64,000 bases of DNA from Bacteroidota bacterium (GCA_019637975.1 JAHBUR010000001.1:78444-142443); one strand, 5' to 3'. Shown: positions 16,732-25,669, counted from the first letter of the stretch. Notes: generated from the letters alone by a model not told the origin. Program-made: numbers and translations.

Positions 16732-17578
16732 TGCTTGTCTCCTGCTGTTGGAATACATTCATCAATCGAATGACACGGGCTACGTAGTGCTTCGTCTCAC
16801 TAAACGGGGGAACACCGCCGTGCTTTTTTACTGCTCCCGGTCCGGCGTTATAGGACGCAAGAGCGAGAGTTTCATTCCCGTCGTGTCGTTCGAGCAACTG
16901 CTTGAGATATTTCGCCCCGCCCAAAATATTCTCTCGCGGATCCCACACATTCTTTACGCCCATTTCGGCTGCCGTTGAATCAATCAATTGCATCAATCCT
17001 TTTGCATTCTTCGGCGACTGCGCATCGGGCCGTGCCGAAGACTCCGCCGCAATAACCGCCTTGATGAGACTATCCTTCACTCCGAACTTCTCGGAAGCTT
17101 CTGCAACATACGACTCGTAGTTCCTCAACCGGTCAACAAGGGATGTCTTGTTGCTCACGATTGAGGCGGAATCAACCCCCGGCGCCTTCTTTACCGGCAC
17201 ACTGTTTTTCAGGAAATCGACGTTTCGTTCCAACTTCCCCGACGGCCCGGGGTTGTTCTGAGTCACCGGCGAGACATGCGGAAGCAACTTCTCCCCCGTC
17301 ATCTTTCTGTAGAGCATGTCGGCTATGCCGAGATTGCTGTTTTTGGAGATGTGCTTTGCCAATTCCACATCAAACAAACTCTCCAGCATGTCGCCGCCGA
17401 AGCTATCCGTAGAGTTATCGGACTTTTCGACGGTATTCCTCATGCTCTTGAGCATATACCCAACGAAAACAGACTCAAACTCCCGAACAGCCTTCTGAAG
17501 CTTGGCTTTTTGGACCGGATCGAGCTTTTCGCTTTTCTGCGAAGCAGCCGGCGATGATATGGACTGATCAATAGTCAT
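16724..17578 (-). CDS. flgJ: FlgJ-like rod-binding protein fused to an SLT transglycosylase
   Basis: A 284-residue two-domain protein. Residues ~25-100 are the rod-binding domain (FESVFVGYMLKSMRNTV, FGGDMLESLFD). Residues ~150-275 are a soluble lytic transglycosylase domain with catalytic Glu in AVIAAESS, AKGLMQL, and the ASYNAGPGAV motif. It should open peptidoglycan for the growing rod and cap it. E. coli FlgJ instead uses an N-acetylglucosaminidase (GH73) domain, so the muralytic half has been exchanged for a different fold. It has no cleavable signal peptide, consistent with export through the flagellar channel. Confidence 0.93.
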   Translation of the reverse strand: MTIDQSISSPAASQKSEKLDPVQKAKLQKAVREFESVFVGYMLKSMRNTVEKSDNSTDSFGGDMLESLFDVELAKHISKNSNLGIADMLYRKMTGEKLLPHVSPVTQNNPGPSGKLERNVDFLKNSVPVKKAPGVDSASIVSNKTSLVDRLRNYESYVAEASEKFGVKDSLIKAVIAAESSARPDAQSPKNAKGLMQLIDSTAAEMGVKNVWDPRENILGGAKYLKQLLERHDGNETLALASYNAGPGAVKKHGGVPPFSETKHYVARVIRLMNVFQQQETSNE

Positions 17579-17587
17579 CAGTTGCGC

Positions 17588-18694
17588 CTATATAATCACC
17601 AATGCGGCTTTCAACGCCCCCGCCTCTTTCAATGCCTGAAAGATGGCAATAATATCGCGAGCGCCGACTTTCAGCATGTTCAAAGCCTTCGCAACATCCT
17701 GAACTGTTGCAGCCCCGTCGAGTGCCACCACAACGGATGAATCAACCTGCGCCGACACCGTTGTCAGGTTTGTCACGACAGTCTGACCTTGCGAAAAGGG
17801 GTTCGGCTGAGAGACGACCGGTGTTGACTGAATGTCGATATTCAAGCTCCCATGAGAGATTGCCACCGGAAGTAAACTGACCGCTCCGCCGACGACAATT
17901 GTACCGGTTTTTTCGTTGATAACAACCTTCGCTGCAACGTCGGGAGTTATTTCGATAAGCTCGACTTGGGAAATGAACTCGACAAGCCGGCCATCGTTCT
18001 TGAACTCATTCGGGATTGTAAGGGAAATTGTCGAGCCGTCGTTTGCTGTGGCAATTCTGCTGCCGAATTTTGAATTGACTTCCTCCGCTATCCTGTTTGC
18101 AGTCGTGAAATCTGCCTGTGTCAGAACAAGGGCAATCGTTGAATCGGTGCTGAAATCTGTACCGACAGATCGTTCGAGAATTCCGCCGCCGGGAATGCGT
18201 CCGGCGGAAGTATGATTGCGGCGGACTTCGTTACCATTTTGGCGAACGCCGCTCCCCCCAACCGAGATCGGTCCCTGAGCCATTGCATAGACTGCCCCGT
18301 CAATTCCTGAAAGAGGGGTCATCAATAGAATTCCTCCGGCGAGATTTGTTGCATCGCCCATTGATGAGACGGTTACATCTATCACTCCGCCCTCGCGCGC
18401 AAATCCCGGAATCGTCGATGTGACCATCACTGCCGCGACGTTCCGAAGTCTCAAATCAGCTTGCGGAACGGTGATTCCGAATCGTTTGAGCATGCTCGTA
18501 ACCGATTGCAGGGTAAATGTCGATCGTTGCGTATCACCTGTGCCGTTCAATCCGACAACCAGTCCGTAGCCGATAATCTGCTTGCCGCGTACACCTTGAA
18601 GGTATGCGATGTCTTTGATTCTGGTTGCAGAGTTGGCGCTGCCAGCGGCAAACAGAACGGCTGCAACAACAATATGAAAACGGTTCAATTTCAT
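17588..18694 (-). CDS. flgI: Flagellar P-ring protein FlgI
   Basis: A 368-residue Sec-exported periplasmic protein forming the P-ring bushing in the peptidoglycan layer. A signal peptide covers residues ~1-22 (cut near GSANSAT). The mature start RIKDIAYLQGVRGKQIIGYGLVVGLNGTGD-like segment is diagnostic, and the C-terminus AKALNMLKVGARDIIAIFQALKEAGAL matches the family. Length is typical. It lies between flgH (12 bases upstream) and flgJ. Confidence 0.97.
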   Translation of the reverse strand: MKLNRFHIVVAAVLFAAGSANSATRIKDIAYLQGVRGKQIIGYGLVVGLNGTGDTQRSTFTLQSVTSMLKRFGITVPQADLRLRNVAAVMVTSTIPGFAREGGVIDVTVSSMGDATNLAGGILLMTPLSGIDGAVYAMAQGPISVGGSGVRQNGNEVRRNHTSAGRIPGGGILERSVGTDFSTDSTIALVLTQADFTTANRIAEEVNSKFGSRIATANDGSTISLTIPNEFKNDGRLVEFISQVELIEITPDVAAKVVINEKTGTIVVGGAVSLLPVAISHGSLNIDIQSTPVVSQPNPFSQGQTVVTNLTTVSAQVDSSVVVALDGAATVQDVAKALNMLKVGARDIIAIFQALKEAGALKAALVII

Positions 18695-18706
18695 GATTCA
18701 GATTCC

Positions 18707-19291
18707 TTAAAACAGCCAATGAAAGATCTTTGTCAGCCAACCCGGTTCCTGCACTTTCGTGAGACTTCCTTCTCCTTGCAACATAATCTTGGCATCAGCA
18801 ATGTTGAATGAGTAGACCGAGTTGTCAGGCATGATATCCGATGGACGAACAATGCCCGAGATCTTCAGGATCTGCTCTTCGCCATTGATGGTTATCGAGC
18901 GGCTTCCGTTGATGATGACATTTCCGTTTGCAAGAACTGAATCAACTTGCGCGCTGATTTTAGCCCGGACTGAGCCGCGATTCGAAGTCGAGCCTTCGCC
19001 CTTGAACTGATTCCCTGTTCCGACTCCTCCACTGACGCTTTTGCCGCTGCCTGATGGCAGAGTGGCATTTGCAGAGAGGGAGATGTCGCTGCCGCGTGAT
19101 GTTTCCGTTTTTGCGTCGTTGACGGCGCTCGTGCTTTCGAGAATCAACACTGTCACGGCATCACCGACTTGTGTCGCCTTTTGGTCGGCAAACAACGAGC
19201 GATTCAGGTTGTTACGCATATCCTGGGCAAAGACGCTACTTGCGCCGACAAACCCAAATAGTACGAGATATTTCCAAATGTTCGACTTCAT
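18707..19291 (-). CDS. flgH: Flagellar L-ring protein FlgH
   Basis: A 194-residue L-ring subunit of the outer membrane. The start at the ATG at 19291 gives a good signal peptide (MKSNIWKYLVLFGF ... SSVFAQ); longer open frame upstream overlaps flgA and lacks support. Family signs are NRSLFADQKATQVGDAVTVLILESTSA and GEEQILKISGIVRPSDI. In E. coli FlgH is a lipoprotein, but no lipobox cysteine is present here, so processing is probably by signal peptidase I and outer-membrane anchoring must differ. Slightly shorter than the enterobacterial protein (~232). Confidence 0.93.
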   Translation of the reverse strand: MKSNIWKYLVLFGFVGASSVFAQDMRNNLNRSLFADQKATQVGDAVTVLILESTSAVNDAKTETSRGSDISLSANATLPSGSGKSVSGGVGTGNQFKGEGSTSNRGSVRAKISAQVDSVLANGNVIINGSRSITINGEEQILKISGIVRPSDIMPDNSVYSFNIADAKIMLQGEGSLTKVQEPGWLTKIFHWLF

Positions 19292-19301
19292 TGTTCGACT
19301 T

Positions 19302-20009
19302 TCACTTGTGACTGACCAATTCAACATTCTTTTCATCGACAACCCGTGCAGTGAATCTGTTTCCTGATCCGGTCTTCTGGACTTTGATGATATCACCCTT
19401 TGCACCATCCTCACGGGCAATTGCCTGCACACCAATCACAATACTATTGGATTTCACCGAGAGTGTGACGGGGCTGCCTTGTGTTATTGTCGGGATTCCC
19501 TCGAACATGCTTTCCGTCAGAACTGAACCGGCATTGATGATGCGCTTTGCCCGCTTCCCTACGAGCTTTTTCGGGTCGGTAATAACATCTTCCGATAACA
19601 TTGTAGTCTCAACTTCTTCTCTTCTTGCAGCGATGGAATCGCCGGACTGCCCCTTTTCTATCTTGTCCGATGCAATCATAACTTTGCCGAAACGCCGGAT
19701 CTTCACCGAAACAAGAAACGTATGCTCAACACGTCCATTCTGCACCACTTCAATCGGAAGCAGCACATTCTTCCGCAGCAACATTGACCCCTTGTCGGCA
19801 ACCCGAAACGTTGCTCCCTTTAAGGTGACAGAACCATTCACAGGAACCTTCCGGAACTCGACAGCAAATTCCACCTCAGCACTTGACTGAGCGGCAAGTT
19901 TCGAGCCTATGAATTGCTCAATCACCTTCCTGATTTCCTGCTCAGCTGGCGAACGGTCTTGCACATCTGCGGGAAACAACAATGTCAGTATGACACCAAG
20001 GACAATCAC
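19302..20009 (-). CDS. flgA: P-ring assembly chaperone FlgA
   Basis: A 235-residue periplasmic chaperone for FlgI. The N-terminus is a short hydrophobic signal (VILTLLFPADV). The C-terminal half (~110-235) contains the SAF-type domain with GKRAKRIINAGSVLTESMFE and the PVTLSVKSNSIVIGVQAIAREDGAKGDIIKV-type strands of FlgA. The start is the GTG at 20009, 6 bases after the flgG stop, with no clear SD. An earlier start would overlap flgG. It sits in a flgF-G-A-H-I cluster, as in many non-enteric bacteria. Confidence 0.9.
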   Translation of the reverse strand: MIVLGVILTLLFPADVQDRSPAEQEIRKVIEQFIGSKLAAQSSAEVEFAVEFRKVPVNGSVTLKGATFRVADKGSMLLRKNVLLPIEVVQNGRVEHTFLVSVKIRRFGKVMIASDKIEKGQSGDSIAARREEVETTMLSEDVITDPKKLVGKRAKRIINAGSVLTESMFEGIPTITQGSPVTLSVKSNSIVIGVQAIAREDGAKGDIIKVQKTGSGNRFTARVVDEKNVELVSHK

Positions 20010-20015
20010 AGTGCG

Positions 20016-20804
20016 TTACCGCTTCAAGTTGTTGGCGATTTGAAGCATATCTTCAACGGTTTTGACCGTCTTCGAATTGATTTCATACGCACGTTGCGCA
20101 ACGATCATATTCACCATCTCCTCAACAACATCCACGTTGGATGATTCAAGGTAACCTTGTTGAAGTTCGCCAAATCCCTCGCTTCCCGCTGTCCCGACCA
20201 TTGCAGCACCTGAAGCGGGCGTTTCAACGAACAGGTTGTTGCCGATTGCCTTCAATCCGGCCACGTTCACAAATCTTGCCAGCTCAATTTGTGCGACGCG
20301 AACCGGCGTATCTCCGGAGCCATCGCTGACTTCAACCGTACCGTCACGACTCACGGAGAAACTCTGTGCATCGCTCGAAAGCGACACGCCGGGATCCATC
20401 ACATAACCGAGTGAAGTGACAAGAGTACCGTCTGAAGAAAGTTTGAAGGAACCGTCCCGTGTGTAAGCAATTGTCCCGTCCGGTTTTCGGATCTGGAAGA
20501 AGCCCTCGCCGACAATTGATATGTCAAACGGATTGCTTGTCGCCTGCAAGTCTCCCTGCACGAAGCTCTTCTGCGTTGCCATCGGTGCTGTACCGGTTCC
20601 GACCTGAATTTCGTTCGTCTCCCGCAATGCATTACCGCTTGCGCCTCCGCTTGCCTTGATTGTCTGGTACATCAAGTCCTGAAACTCCGCTCTCGACTTC
20701 TTGAAGCCCGTCGTGTTTACATTCGCAAGATTGTGCGCGATGGTGTCCACGTTCAATTGTTGAGCGCCCATTCCTGCAGATGCTGTTCGTAGTGCCCTGT
20801 TCAT
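20016..20804 (-). CDS. flgG: Distal rod protein FlgG
   Basis: A 262-residue distal rod subunit exported by the flagellar system. The N-terminus MNRALRTASAGMGAQQLNVDTIAHNLANVNTTGFKK-type motif and the C-terminus SSNVDVVEEMVNMIVAQRAYEINSKTVKTVEDMLQIANNLKR are diagnostic, and length matches the usual 260-262. RBS GGGAGAATGAT lies upstream of the ATG. The 53-base gap to flgF shows no further signal. Confidence 0.97.
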   Translation of the reverse strand: MNRALRTASAGMGAQQLNVDTIAHNLANVNTTGFKKSRAEFQDLMYQTIKASGGASGNALRETNEIQVGTGTAPMATQKSFVQGDLQATSNPFDISIVGEGFFQIRKPDGTIAYTRDGSFKLSSDGTLVTSLGYVMDPGVSLSSDAQSFSVSRDGTVEVSDGSGDTPVRVAQIELARFVNVAGLKAIGNNLFVETPASGAAMVGTAGSEGFGELQQGYLESSNVDVVEEMVNMIVAQRAYEINSKTVKTVEDMLQIANNLKR

Positions 20805-20858
20805 ATCATTCTCCCTTTGTCATAGACTTTTGCTGCTCTCTTCTCATGTTCTTTTGTT

Positions 20859-21605
20859 TCAGAACTTTCCTACTTCCATCAACTTGTCGAGCGTCGCATC
20901 CTGGGATGTGATCGCTTTTTGATTTGATTCGAAGTGACGTGATATCTCGATCATTTCGATCATCTCTGCAATCCCGTCAACGTTCGATTCTTCCAGAAAG
21001 CCCTGCCGCACAATCGGAAACTCCTTTTCGATGAGTCCCGCAGTATTCTCTTCATCCGAACGAAATATGGCGCCGCCTTCCTTCTTCAGTTTCGATTGAT
21101 CCTGAAACTCGACAATCCTTATTTTTCCTATGTGGTCCTTTCCGATCATGATCTCGCCTGACTCGGTAACGACAACGTTCTCCTGAACTACCCTCTGAAC
21201 ATTCGGAAGCGTGATTTTTCCGTCCGAACTGAGAACGGGAAACCCTTCACGCGTTGTCAACGATCCATCAAGCCCGAGCGTAAAGTTGCCGTTGCGCGTG
21301 TATCGTTCACCCTGCGGAGTCTGCACGACAAAATAGCCTTCACCCTGCAACGCAAAATCAAGGGGGTTCTGTGTCTGTTTCAATGACCCTTCACTGAAAT
21401 CGGTTGTCTTTTGAATCGTCAGCCGTGCGGTGAATTCGCCTGCAGAGGACTTTGGGGCAACGCCGGAATCTTTCATCATCTCTACAAACATCCCGTCCTT
21501 CTTGAAACCTGTTGCATTCATATTTGCGAGATTGTTTGCCAGAACTTCCATTTTCACAAGCATGGGTGGCATGCCATTGCTTGATGAATACAGTCCCTTG
21601 ATCAT
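20859..21605 (-). CDS. flgF: Proximal rod protein FlgF
   Basis: A 248-residue rod protein of the FlgF/FlgG family. The start is the ATG at 21605 because GGAAGGAGT precedes it at good spacing; the open frame runs on upstream but overlaps another gene. It begins MIKGLYSSSNGM and contains EVLANNLANMNATGFKK. The C-terminus SNVDGIAEMIEMIEISRHFESNQKAITSQDATLDKLMEVG is the D0 helix. It overlaps the upstream SwrB-like gene by 4 bases. Confidence 0.93.
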   Translation of the reverse strand: MIKGLYSSSNGMPPMLVKMEVLANNLANMNATGFKKDGMFVEMMKDSGVAPKSSAGEFTARLTIQKTTDFSEGSLKQTQNPLDFALQGEGYFVVQTPQGERYTRNGNFTLGLDGSLTTREGFPVLSSDGKITLPNVQRVVQENVVVTESGEIMIGKDHIGKIRIVEFQDQSKLKKEGGAIFRSDEENTAGLIEKEFPIVRQGFLEESNVDGIAEMIEMIEISRHFESNQKAITSQDATLDKLMEVGKF

Positions 21606-22327
21606 GCTCGTGACTCCTTCCGGATTTGTGATTCTTCCAGTTTTCGCAACGACGTGGCAAGCTCGACTTCTCCCCTGCCAACCCCAAGCCTTTTGGCTGA
21701 AACGTGATTCTGCCGCGTGGACTTGAGTTGTGATTCCCATGCGTAGGGCTTGCGCTCCGATTCGAGTCTTCTCAACAGATGAAATTCTCCCTGTCCCCGC
21801 CCGAATGTCTTGGCGAGAGAAATGGCCGAATCATCTGCTTCAACCGTACCGAATTCTAACGCGAGACGCCCGGACGATCCTTGTATTTTTTCTTGAAGGA
21901 CGAGTTTCGCCTGTGCAAGAATTGCATCAACTGCCGATACTTCATGCCTCTCAAGCTGGTTCGAACGCGGCATGGTGTGCTTGCGCGACATCGGATTGCC
22001 AATCGTGGACATCATTGCAGCGGTCCCGACAAGTGAGACGAGCAAAGCGGCAACAAATGGAATGGTCCGCACCCCAAAAACGCCCTGATCGGATATGCTC
22101 ATAGCCGGGCTCCTGTTCGCTGCCGCCTCCTCATTCTGTAAAGCCAACGCTCTAATGTCAATCACCGGAACGACATTCTCCGATTCCTGCGATGAGTTTG
22201 TATCTGCCGATGATTTGGTTTCAGCACGAGGTGGAGCCTCGCGTTTCGTCTTTTGCAAATTCGCTTGCGCCACAATACTCGCATACGGCGCGAGCAGCAG
22301 AATTGCCAATACCAGCAGTCGTCTCAT
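21602..22327 (-). CDS. Membrane protein with SwrB/DUF6115-like motif repeats
   Basis: A 241-residue protein not clearly assigned. It starts with a signal-like hydrophobic segment (residues ~1-22), has a Ser/Glu-rich linker, then a membrane helix at ~88-107 (RTIPFVAALLVSLVGTAAMM). The C-terminal region contains two copies of a short motif of the form A-K-x-[FL]-G-x-G-x-G-E-[FV]-x-L near residues ~172 and ~213. B. subtilis SwrB (YlxL), a membrane protein next to sigD that activates the flagellar export apparatus, ends in a similar motif. By motif and by location close to fliA this may be an analogue, but the resemblance is short. It overlaps flgF and the kinase gene by 4 bases each. Confidence 0.5.
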   Translation of the reverse strand: MRRLLVLAILLLAPYASIVAQANLQKTKREAPPRAETKSSADTNSSQESENVVPVIDIRALALQNEEAAANRSPAMSISDQGVFGVRTIPFVAALLVSLVGTAAMMSTIGNPMSRKHTMPRSNQLERHEVSAVDAILAQAKLVLQEKIQGSSGRLALEFGTVEADDSAISLAKTFGRGQGEFHLLRRLESERKPYAWESQLKSTRQNHVSAKRLGVGRGEVELATSLRKLEESQIRKESRA

Positions 22328-23706
22328 ACAACCCTCCTTCGCATAGGCAGAAATATCGTGAATGTCGTCCCTTTCCCTACTTCACTCTCCACATTTATTT
22401 CTCCTTTGTGGTCACTGATGATTTTTCTGCAAATGGATAGGCCAAGGCCTGTTCCGCTTCCTTCACCCTTCGTTGTGAAAAACGGCATAAAGATCTTGTC
22501 AAGATGGTGTTTTTCAATCCCCCCTCCTGAGTCAACGAACTTTGCAATTATGTGAAACCCCGAGGATTCTGTCGAGATTGTTATCATTCCGCCTTTGTGC
22601 ATTGCATCCCGCGCATTGATCAACAGATTCAGGAACACCTGCTGCAGCGTATTGATGTTACCAACCACCGGAGGAAGATCGGGACACAACGCAGTACAGA
22701 TTTCTATCATCGAGTTCCGATATTCGTGTTGAACCATGGCCACGGTCTCTTCAATCGCCCTATTCACGTTGACTTCCTCCATTTTGGGCTCTTCCGAAGC
22801 ATTGCGGGCGAAGTTCATCAGCCGTCGGGTCATCTCCGAGAGACGCTTGACTTGCTGTGCGAGAAGATCGTGCCATCCGGGAAGTGGCTTCCCGCGCTGC
22901 ACCATTTCCATATGCATCATGATGATCTGAATCGGATTCTTGATCTCATGCACAATACTCGCAGCCAACTCGCCGATGGCAGCGAGCTTTGCGGCATGCA
23001 TCGTCTGCGCCTGCGATTCCTTCAGTTCTTTGTTCAAAGACACAATGCGATCATATGTCCGCCAGTTCTCGATACCAACCGCGGCTTGATGCGCCAGAAC
23101 ACTCAAGAGCTGGATGTCGTGGTTTGAGATTTCTTCATGCGATTTCGGCGACTGAATGATGAAGACCCCAAGCGCCTCGTTGCGCATGAAAAGCGGCACG
23201 ATTACGAGAATTCTCTGTTGCATGCCTGCACCGATCACATCAAGGTCAGGGAACAACGCTGTCCGTTGCTCCGCTATCACCCAATCCACAATTCCCGCCT
23301 CAACCTGCTTCCGGGCAAGGACGATAAACTCCTGGGAAGATCGCTTTGAAAATGGCAAGAGCAAACCCGATTCCCGCTCGAACAGAAACACGTTCATTTC
23401 AAGCACCGGAAGAACCTGCCGCGTGAGATGCACAAGCGTCCCGACAATCTCTTCCGGCTCCAACGCTGTGCTGATACTGTTGGACAATTGCTGCATCGCC
23501 AACAGTTCATTAAGCGAGGTACGAATAGCCGCGTTATTTTCCGTTGCCTGGAGATGATTCCGTTTGAGAAGATCAATTGTCTCTTCCAGCGCTGTAATGT
23601 ACTGCTCGCGGCTCTCCATGAACGATTCAAACTGCGGCGCAGCATTGTCAAGCAACTGCAGACGATTGCGGCGCAATCTGGTTTTCTGATGTGAGGAAGG
23701 CTTCAT
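22324..23706 (-). CDS. GAF-domain sensor histidine kinase
   Basis: A 460-residue cytoplasmic histidine kinase with no membrane segment. A coiled-coil N-terminus (~20-75) precedes a GAF-like domain (~75-225). The HisKA helix carries the phospho-His in SIVHEIKNP (~260), and the HATPase domain (~350-455) has N-box NLLINARDAM, DSGGGI, and TTKGEGSGTGLGL. The start is the ATG at 23706, 2 bases past the HDOD stop; an in-frame GTG at 23724 is possible. Its partner response regulator is not adjacent; candidate receivers lie elsewhere in the window. Placement inside the flagellar operon suggests it controls motility gene expression. Confidence 0.88.
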   Translation of the reverse strand: MKPSSHQKTRLRRNRLQLLDNAAPQFESFMESREQYITALEETIDLLKRNHLQATENNAAIRTSLNELLAMQQLSNSISTALEPEEIVGTLVHLTRQVLPVLEMNVFLFERESGLLLPFSKRSSQEFIVLARKQVEAGIVDWVIAEQRTALFPDLDVIGAGMQQRILVIVPLFMRNEALGVFIIQSPKSHEEISNHDIQLLSVLAHQAAVGIENWRTYDRIVSLNKELKESQAQTMHAAKLAAIGELAASIVHEIKNPIQIIMMHMEMVQRGKPLPGWHDLLAQQVKRLSEMTRRLMNFARNASEEPKMEEVNVNRAIEETVAMVQHEYRNSMIEICTALCPDLPPVVGNINTLQQVFLNLLINARDAMHKGGMITISTESSGFHIIAKFVDSGGGIEKHHLDKIFMPFFTTKGEGSGTGLGLSICRKIISDHKGEINVESEVGKGTTFTIFLPMRRRVV

Positions 23707-23707
23707 G

Positions 23708-24583
23708 TTAGTCTCGGGTCGCACCGAACATACTCTTGAACTGTGTTATATCCGAAGCAATGATCGAACGATAATTTTCAATGTACCGGTCAAGCAACCC
23801 CGGATCGTCGAGTTGAAGCCTGTGCAACACATCCGGATGGAATGTTAACCCGTCTTCGTACTGCATCGGCGATCCGCACAGAGTATTTGCCAACACGTCA
23901 GCACAATGGATAATACTGACGAGATCCGGATTCTCTTTCGCTTCCAGCGGTTCGTGGTGTTTGAAGATTGCTTCAACGAGATGATTCGGAAAGTTCCACC
24001 GTTCGGCAAGCCAGCCGCCGATTTCCGCATGCGTAACGCCAAGAACTTCGCGCTCAGCCTCAATAAAGGGGAGGCCCGAGGTTTCAGCTCGCGCCTTTAT
24101 GTCATCGTACTCACTACGAAAATACTGATACAAGGCCGACATACCCATGTCGTGAAGTAGACCGCCGACAAACACTTCACCACTGACGCGGTACCCAAGG
24201 TCACGGGCGAGCCTGCGTGCAATGACGCCGCTATAAATTGAGTGATCCCAGAACCGGTGGGCATCGAATGTTGCGTCACCCTTTTTTTGAAGGGCGCTGA
24301 CAAGTGAGATACTAATGACTATCTCCTTCAGTGCATCAAACCCGAGAACAATTATTGCGAAATCAACGGTCGCTATTTGCTTCGGGAAACCGTAGAATGC
24401 TGAGTTGGCGATCTTCAATACTTTCCCCGTCAGAGCCTGATCAGCTTCTATCACTCTGCCCAAACGTGAAGCTGATGTTTTCGGATTTTCAACCATCTCC
24501 ACAACTTCCTGGGCAACAGCCGGAAGTGTCGGCAACTGTATGATTGATTGTACCTTGTCCCGTATGAATTGCGGTGATGCCAT
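23708..24583 (-). CDS. HDOD-domain protein
   Basis: A 291-residue HDOD protein; these are degenerate HD-type domains used in signalling, with unknown biochemical output. The motif LPTLPAVAQEVVEMVENP opens the domain, followed by VLKIANSAFYGFP, FWDHS and LLHDMGMSALY, then a C-terminal HHEPLEAKENPDLVSIIHCADVL segment. The start at the ATG at 24583 is preferred because TTAGGA lies 5 bases upstream; an ATG at 24631 is also open. HDOD proteins often sit near flagellar or cyclic-di-GMP genes. A second HDOD gene lies at 50026-50868. Confidence 0.85.
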   Translation of the reverse strand: MASPQFIRDKVQSIIQLPTLPAVAQEVVEMVENPKTSASRLGRVIEADQALTGKVLKIANSAFYGFPKQIATVDFAIIVLGFDALKEIVISISLVSALQKKGDATFDAHRFWDHSIYSGVIARRLARDLGYRVSGEVFVGGLLHDMGMSALYQYFRSEYDDIKARAETSGLPFIEAEREVLGVTHAEIGGWLAERWNFPNHLVEAIFKHHEPLEAKENPDLVSIIHCADVLANTLCGSPMQYEDGLTFHPDVLHRLQLDDPGLLDRYIENYRSIIASDITQFKSMFGATRD

Positions 24584-24662
24584 GTAGTTCCTAAGTGTCA
24601 GTCCAGCTTTCGAATCTGAATAGTCATCCATTCCTTGTTTGCGAAGCAGCGCCTGGTCCGTG

Positions 24663-25430
24663 TCAGTACACGAGCGCGCTTACCTTCTTTTTCAATCGTT
24701 CGAGAATCGCCGCATGCTTCTGAAACACTCTCGATTCAGAAAGCCGCAGCACATTGGCAATTTCCTTGAATGTCAGTTCTTCATAATAATACAGCGCAAT
24801 AACGAGTCTGTCCTGCGACGGCAAGTCCTCCACAATAGACACAAGCATTTCCTTCACCTGTTCATTGCCGATTCGTTCCGCAGGGTCGATATTATCGTCG
24901 GCAATGCTGTTCTCCAACGATTCTTCGGTGCCTGCTCCGAACGTGATCGCTTCCGGTGTGACGCTTCGTGCTTCGTGGAGCATTCGGACATACTCTTCGA
25001 CGGACATTTGCAGTTCCTCCACAATATGCTTCGTCGAACCCGCGAGAGTGTTATTGCACTCGATTTTCTGCGTCACCTTGTCGAGTGTGCGGACTTTTTC
25101 TCGAACAGAACGCGGCACCCAGTCGAGTTTTCGCAACTCATCCTGTACTGTTCCGCGGATGCGTGTGATTGCATACGTCTCGAATTTCACTCCCCGCGAA
25201 GGATCAAACCTCTCAATGGAATCCAGAAGCCCGATCATTCCGAGTTGCAGCAGGTCCTCTTCATTGATCACCGAAGCCGACTGCCTGGAATACCCGCGGA
25301 ACTTGCTGACGACATACTTCACCACGCCACTGTACTCCATGACCAGTTGCCGTTTCACATCAAGCGACCGTGTGCGGGAGTATTCCTCCCACAAAGTGTC
25401 AGTCGCTGTTTCGTTCATCACCGTGTTCAT
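24663..25430 (-). CDS. fliA: Flagellar sigma-28 factor FliA
   Basis: A 255-residue sigma-70 family factor of the FliA/SigD/WhiG type that directs late flagellar genes. Regions 2 (EEDLLQLGMIGLLDSIERFDPSRGVKFETYAITRIRGTVQDELRKLDWVPRSVR-type segment), 3 and 4 (FKEIANVLRLSESRVFQKHAAILERLKK) are intact. The ATG overlaps the preceding small gene by ATGA. It is the last flagellar gene of the run that begins at fliL, whose promoter region itself holds a sigma-28 type sequence, implying positive feedback. Three sigma-28 type promoters are visible in this window, plus a FlgM-like protein. Confidence 0.97.
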   Translation of the reverse strand: MNTVMNETATDTLWEEYSRTRSLDVKRQLVMEYSGVVKYVVSKFRGYSRQSASVINEEDLLQLGMIGLLDSIERFDPSRGVKFETYAITRIRGTVQDELRKLDWVPRSVREKVRTLDKVTQKIECNNTLAGSTKHIVEELQMSVEEYVRMLHEARSVTPEAITFGAGTEESLENSIADDNIDPAERIGNEQVKEMLVSIVEDLPSQDRLVIALYYYEELTFKEIANVLRLSESRVFQKHAAILERLKKKVSALVY

Positions 25431-25669
25431 GTTGTTGTACTGTTAGGAACCTGGGTGGTCGCATCTTTTTCCGATGACTGAGAGTCGACGATATTCTTCC
25501 GGATCATCATCCCGCCAACCAGAATGATTGCGGTTGCGGCAAGCACAATCCCGACAAAAACAATGAACGAACGGGATACAATCTCCAACACCGATCCGCC
25601 GCTTCCGCCGAAAACGACCGTGGCAACACAGAAACCCAGAACCCCGATTTGAAAAATGAGTTTGTTCAT
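25427..25669 (-). CDS. Small membrane protein between flhG and fliA (unknown)
   Basis: An 80-residue protein with two hydrophobic helices (~4-20 and ~35-55) separated by a short GGSGGS-containing loop, and a hydrophilic Ser/Thr-rich tail. It overlaps flhG by 4 bases and fliA by 4 bases, so it is translationally coupled to both and is very probably expressed. I recognise no family. The location in a flhA-flhF-flhG-x-fliA order suggests a role in flagellar export, placement or regulation of FliA, but that is inference only. Confidence 0.7.
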   Translation of the reverse strand: MNKLIFQIGVLGFCVATVVFGGSGGSVLEIVSRSFIVFVGIVLAATAIILVGGMMIRKNIVDSQSSEKDATTQVPNSTTT

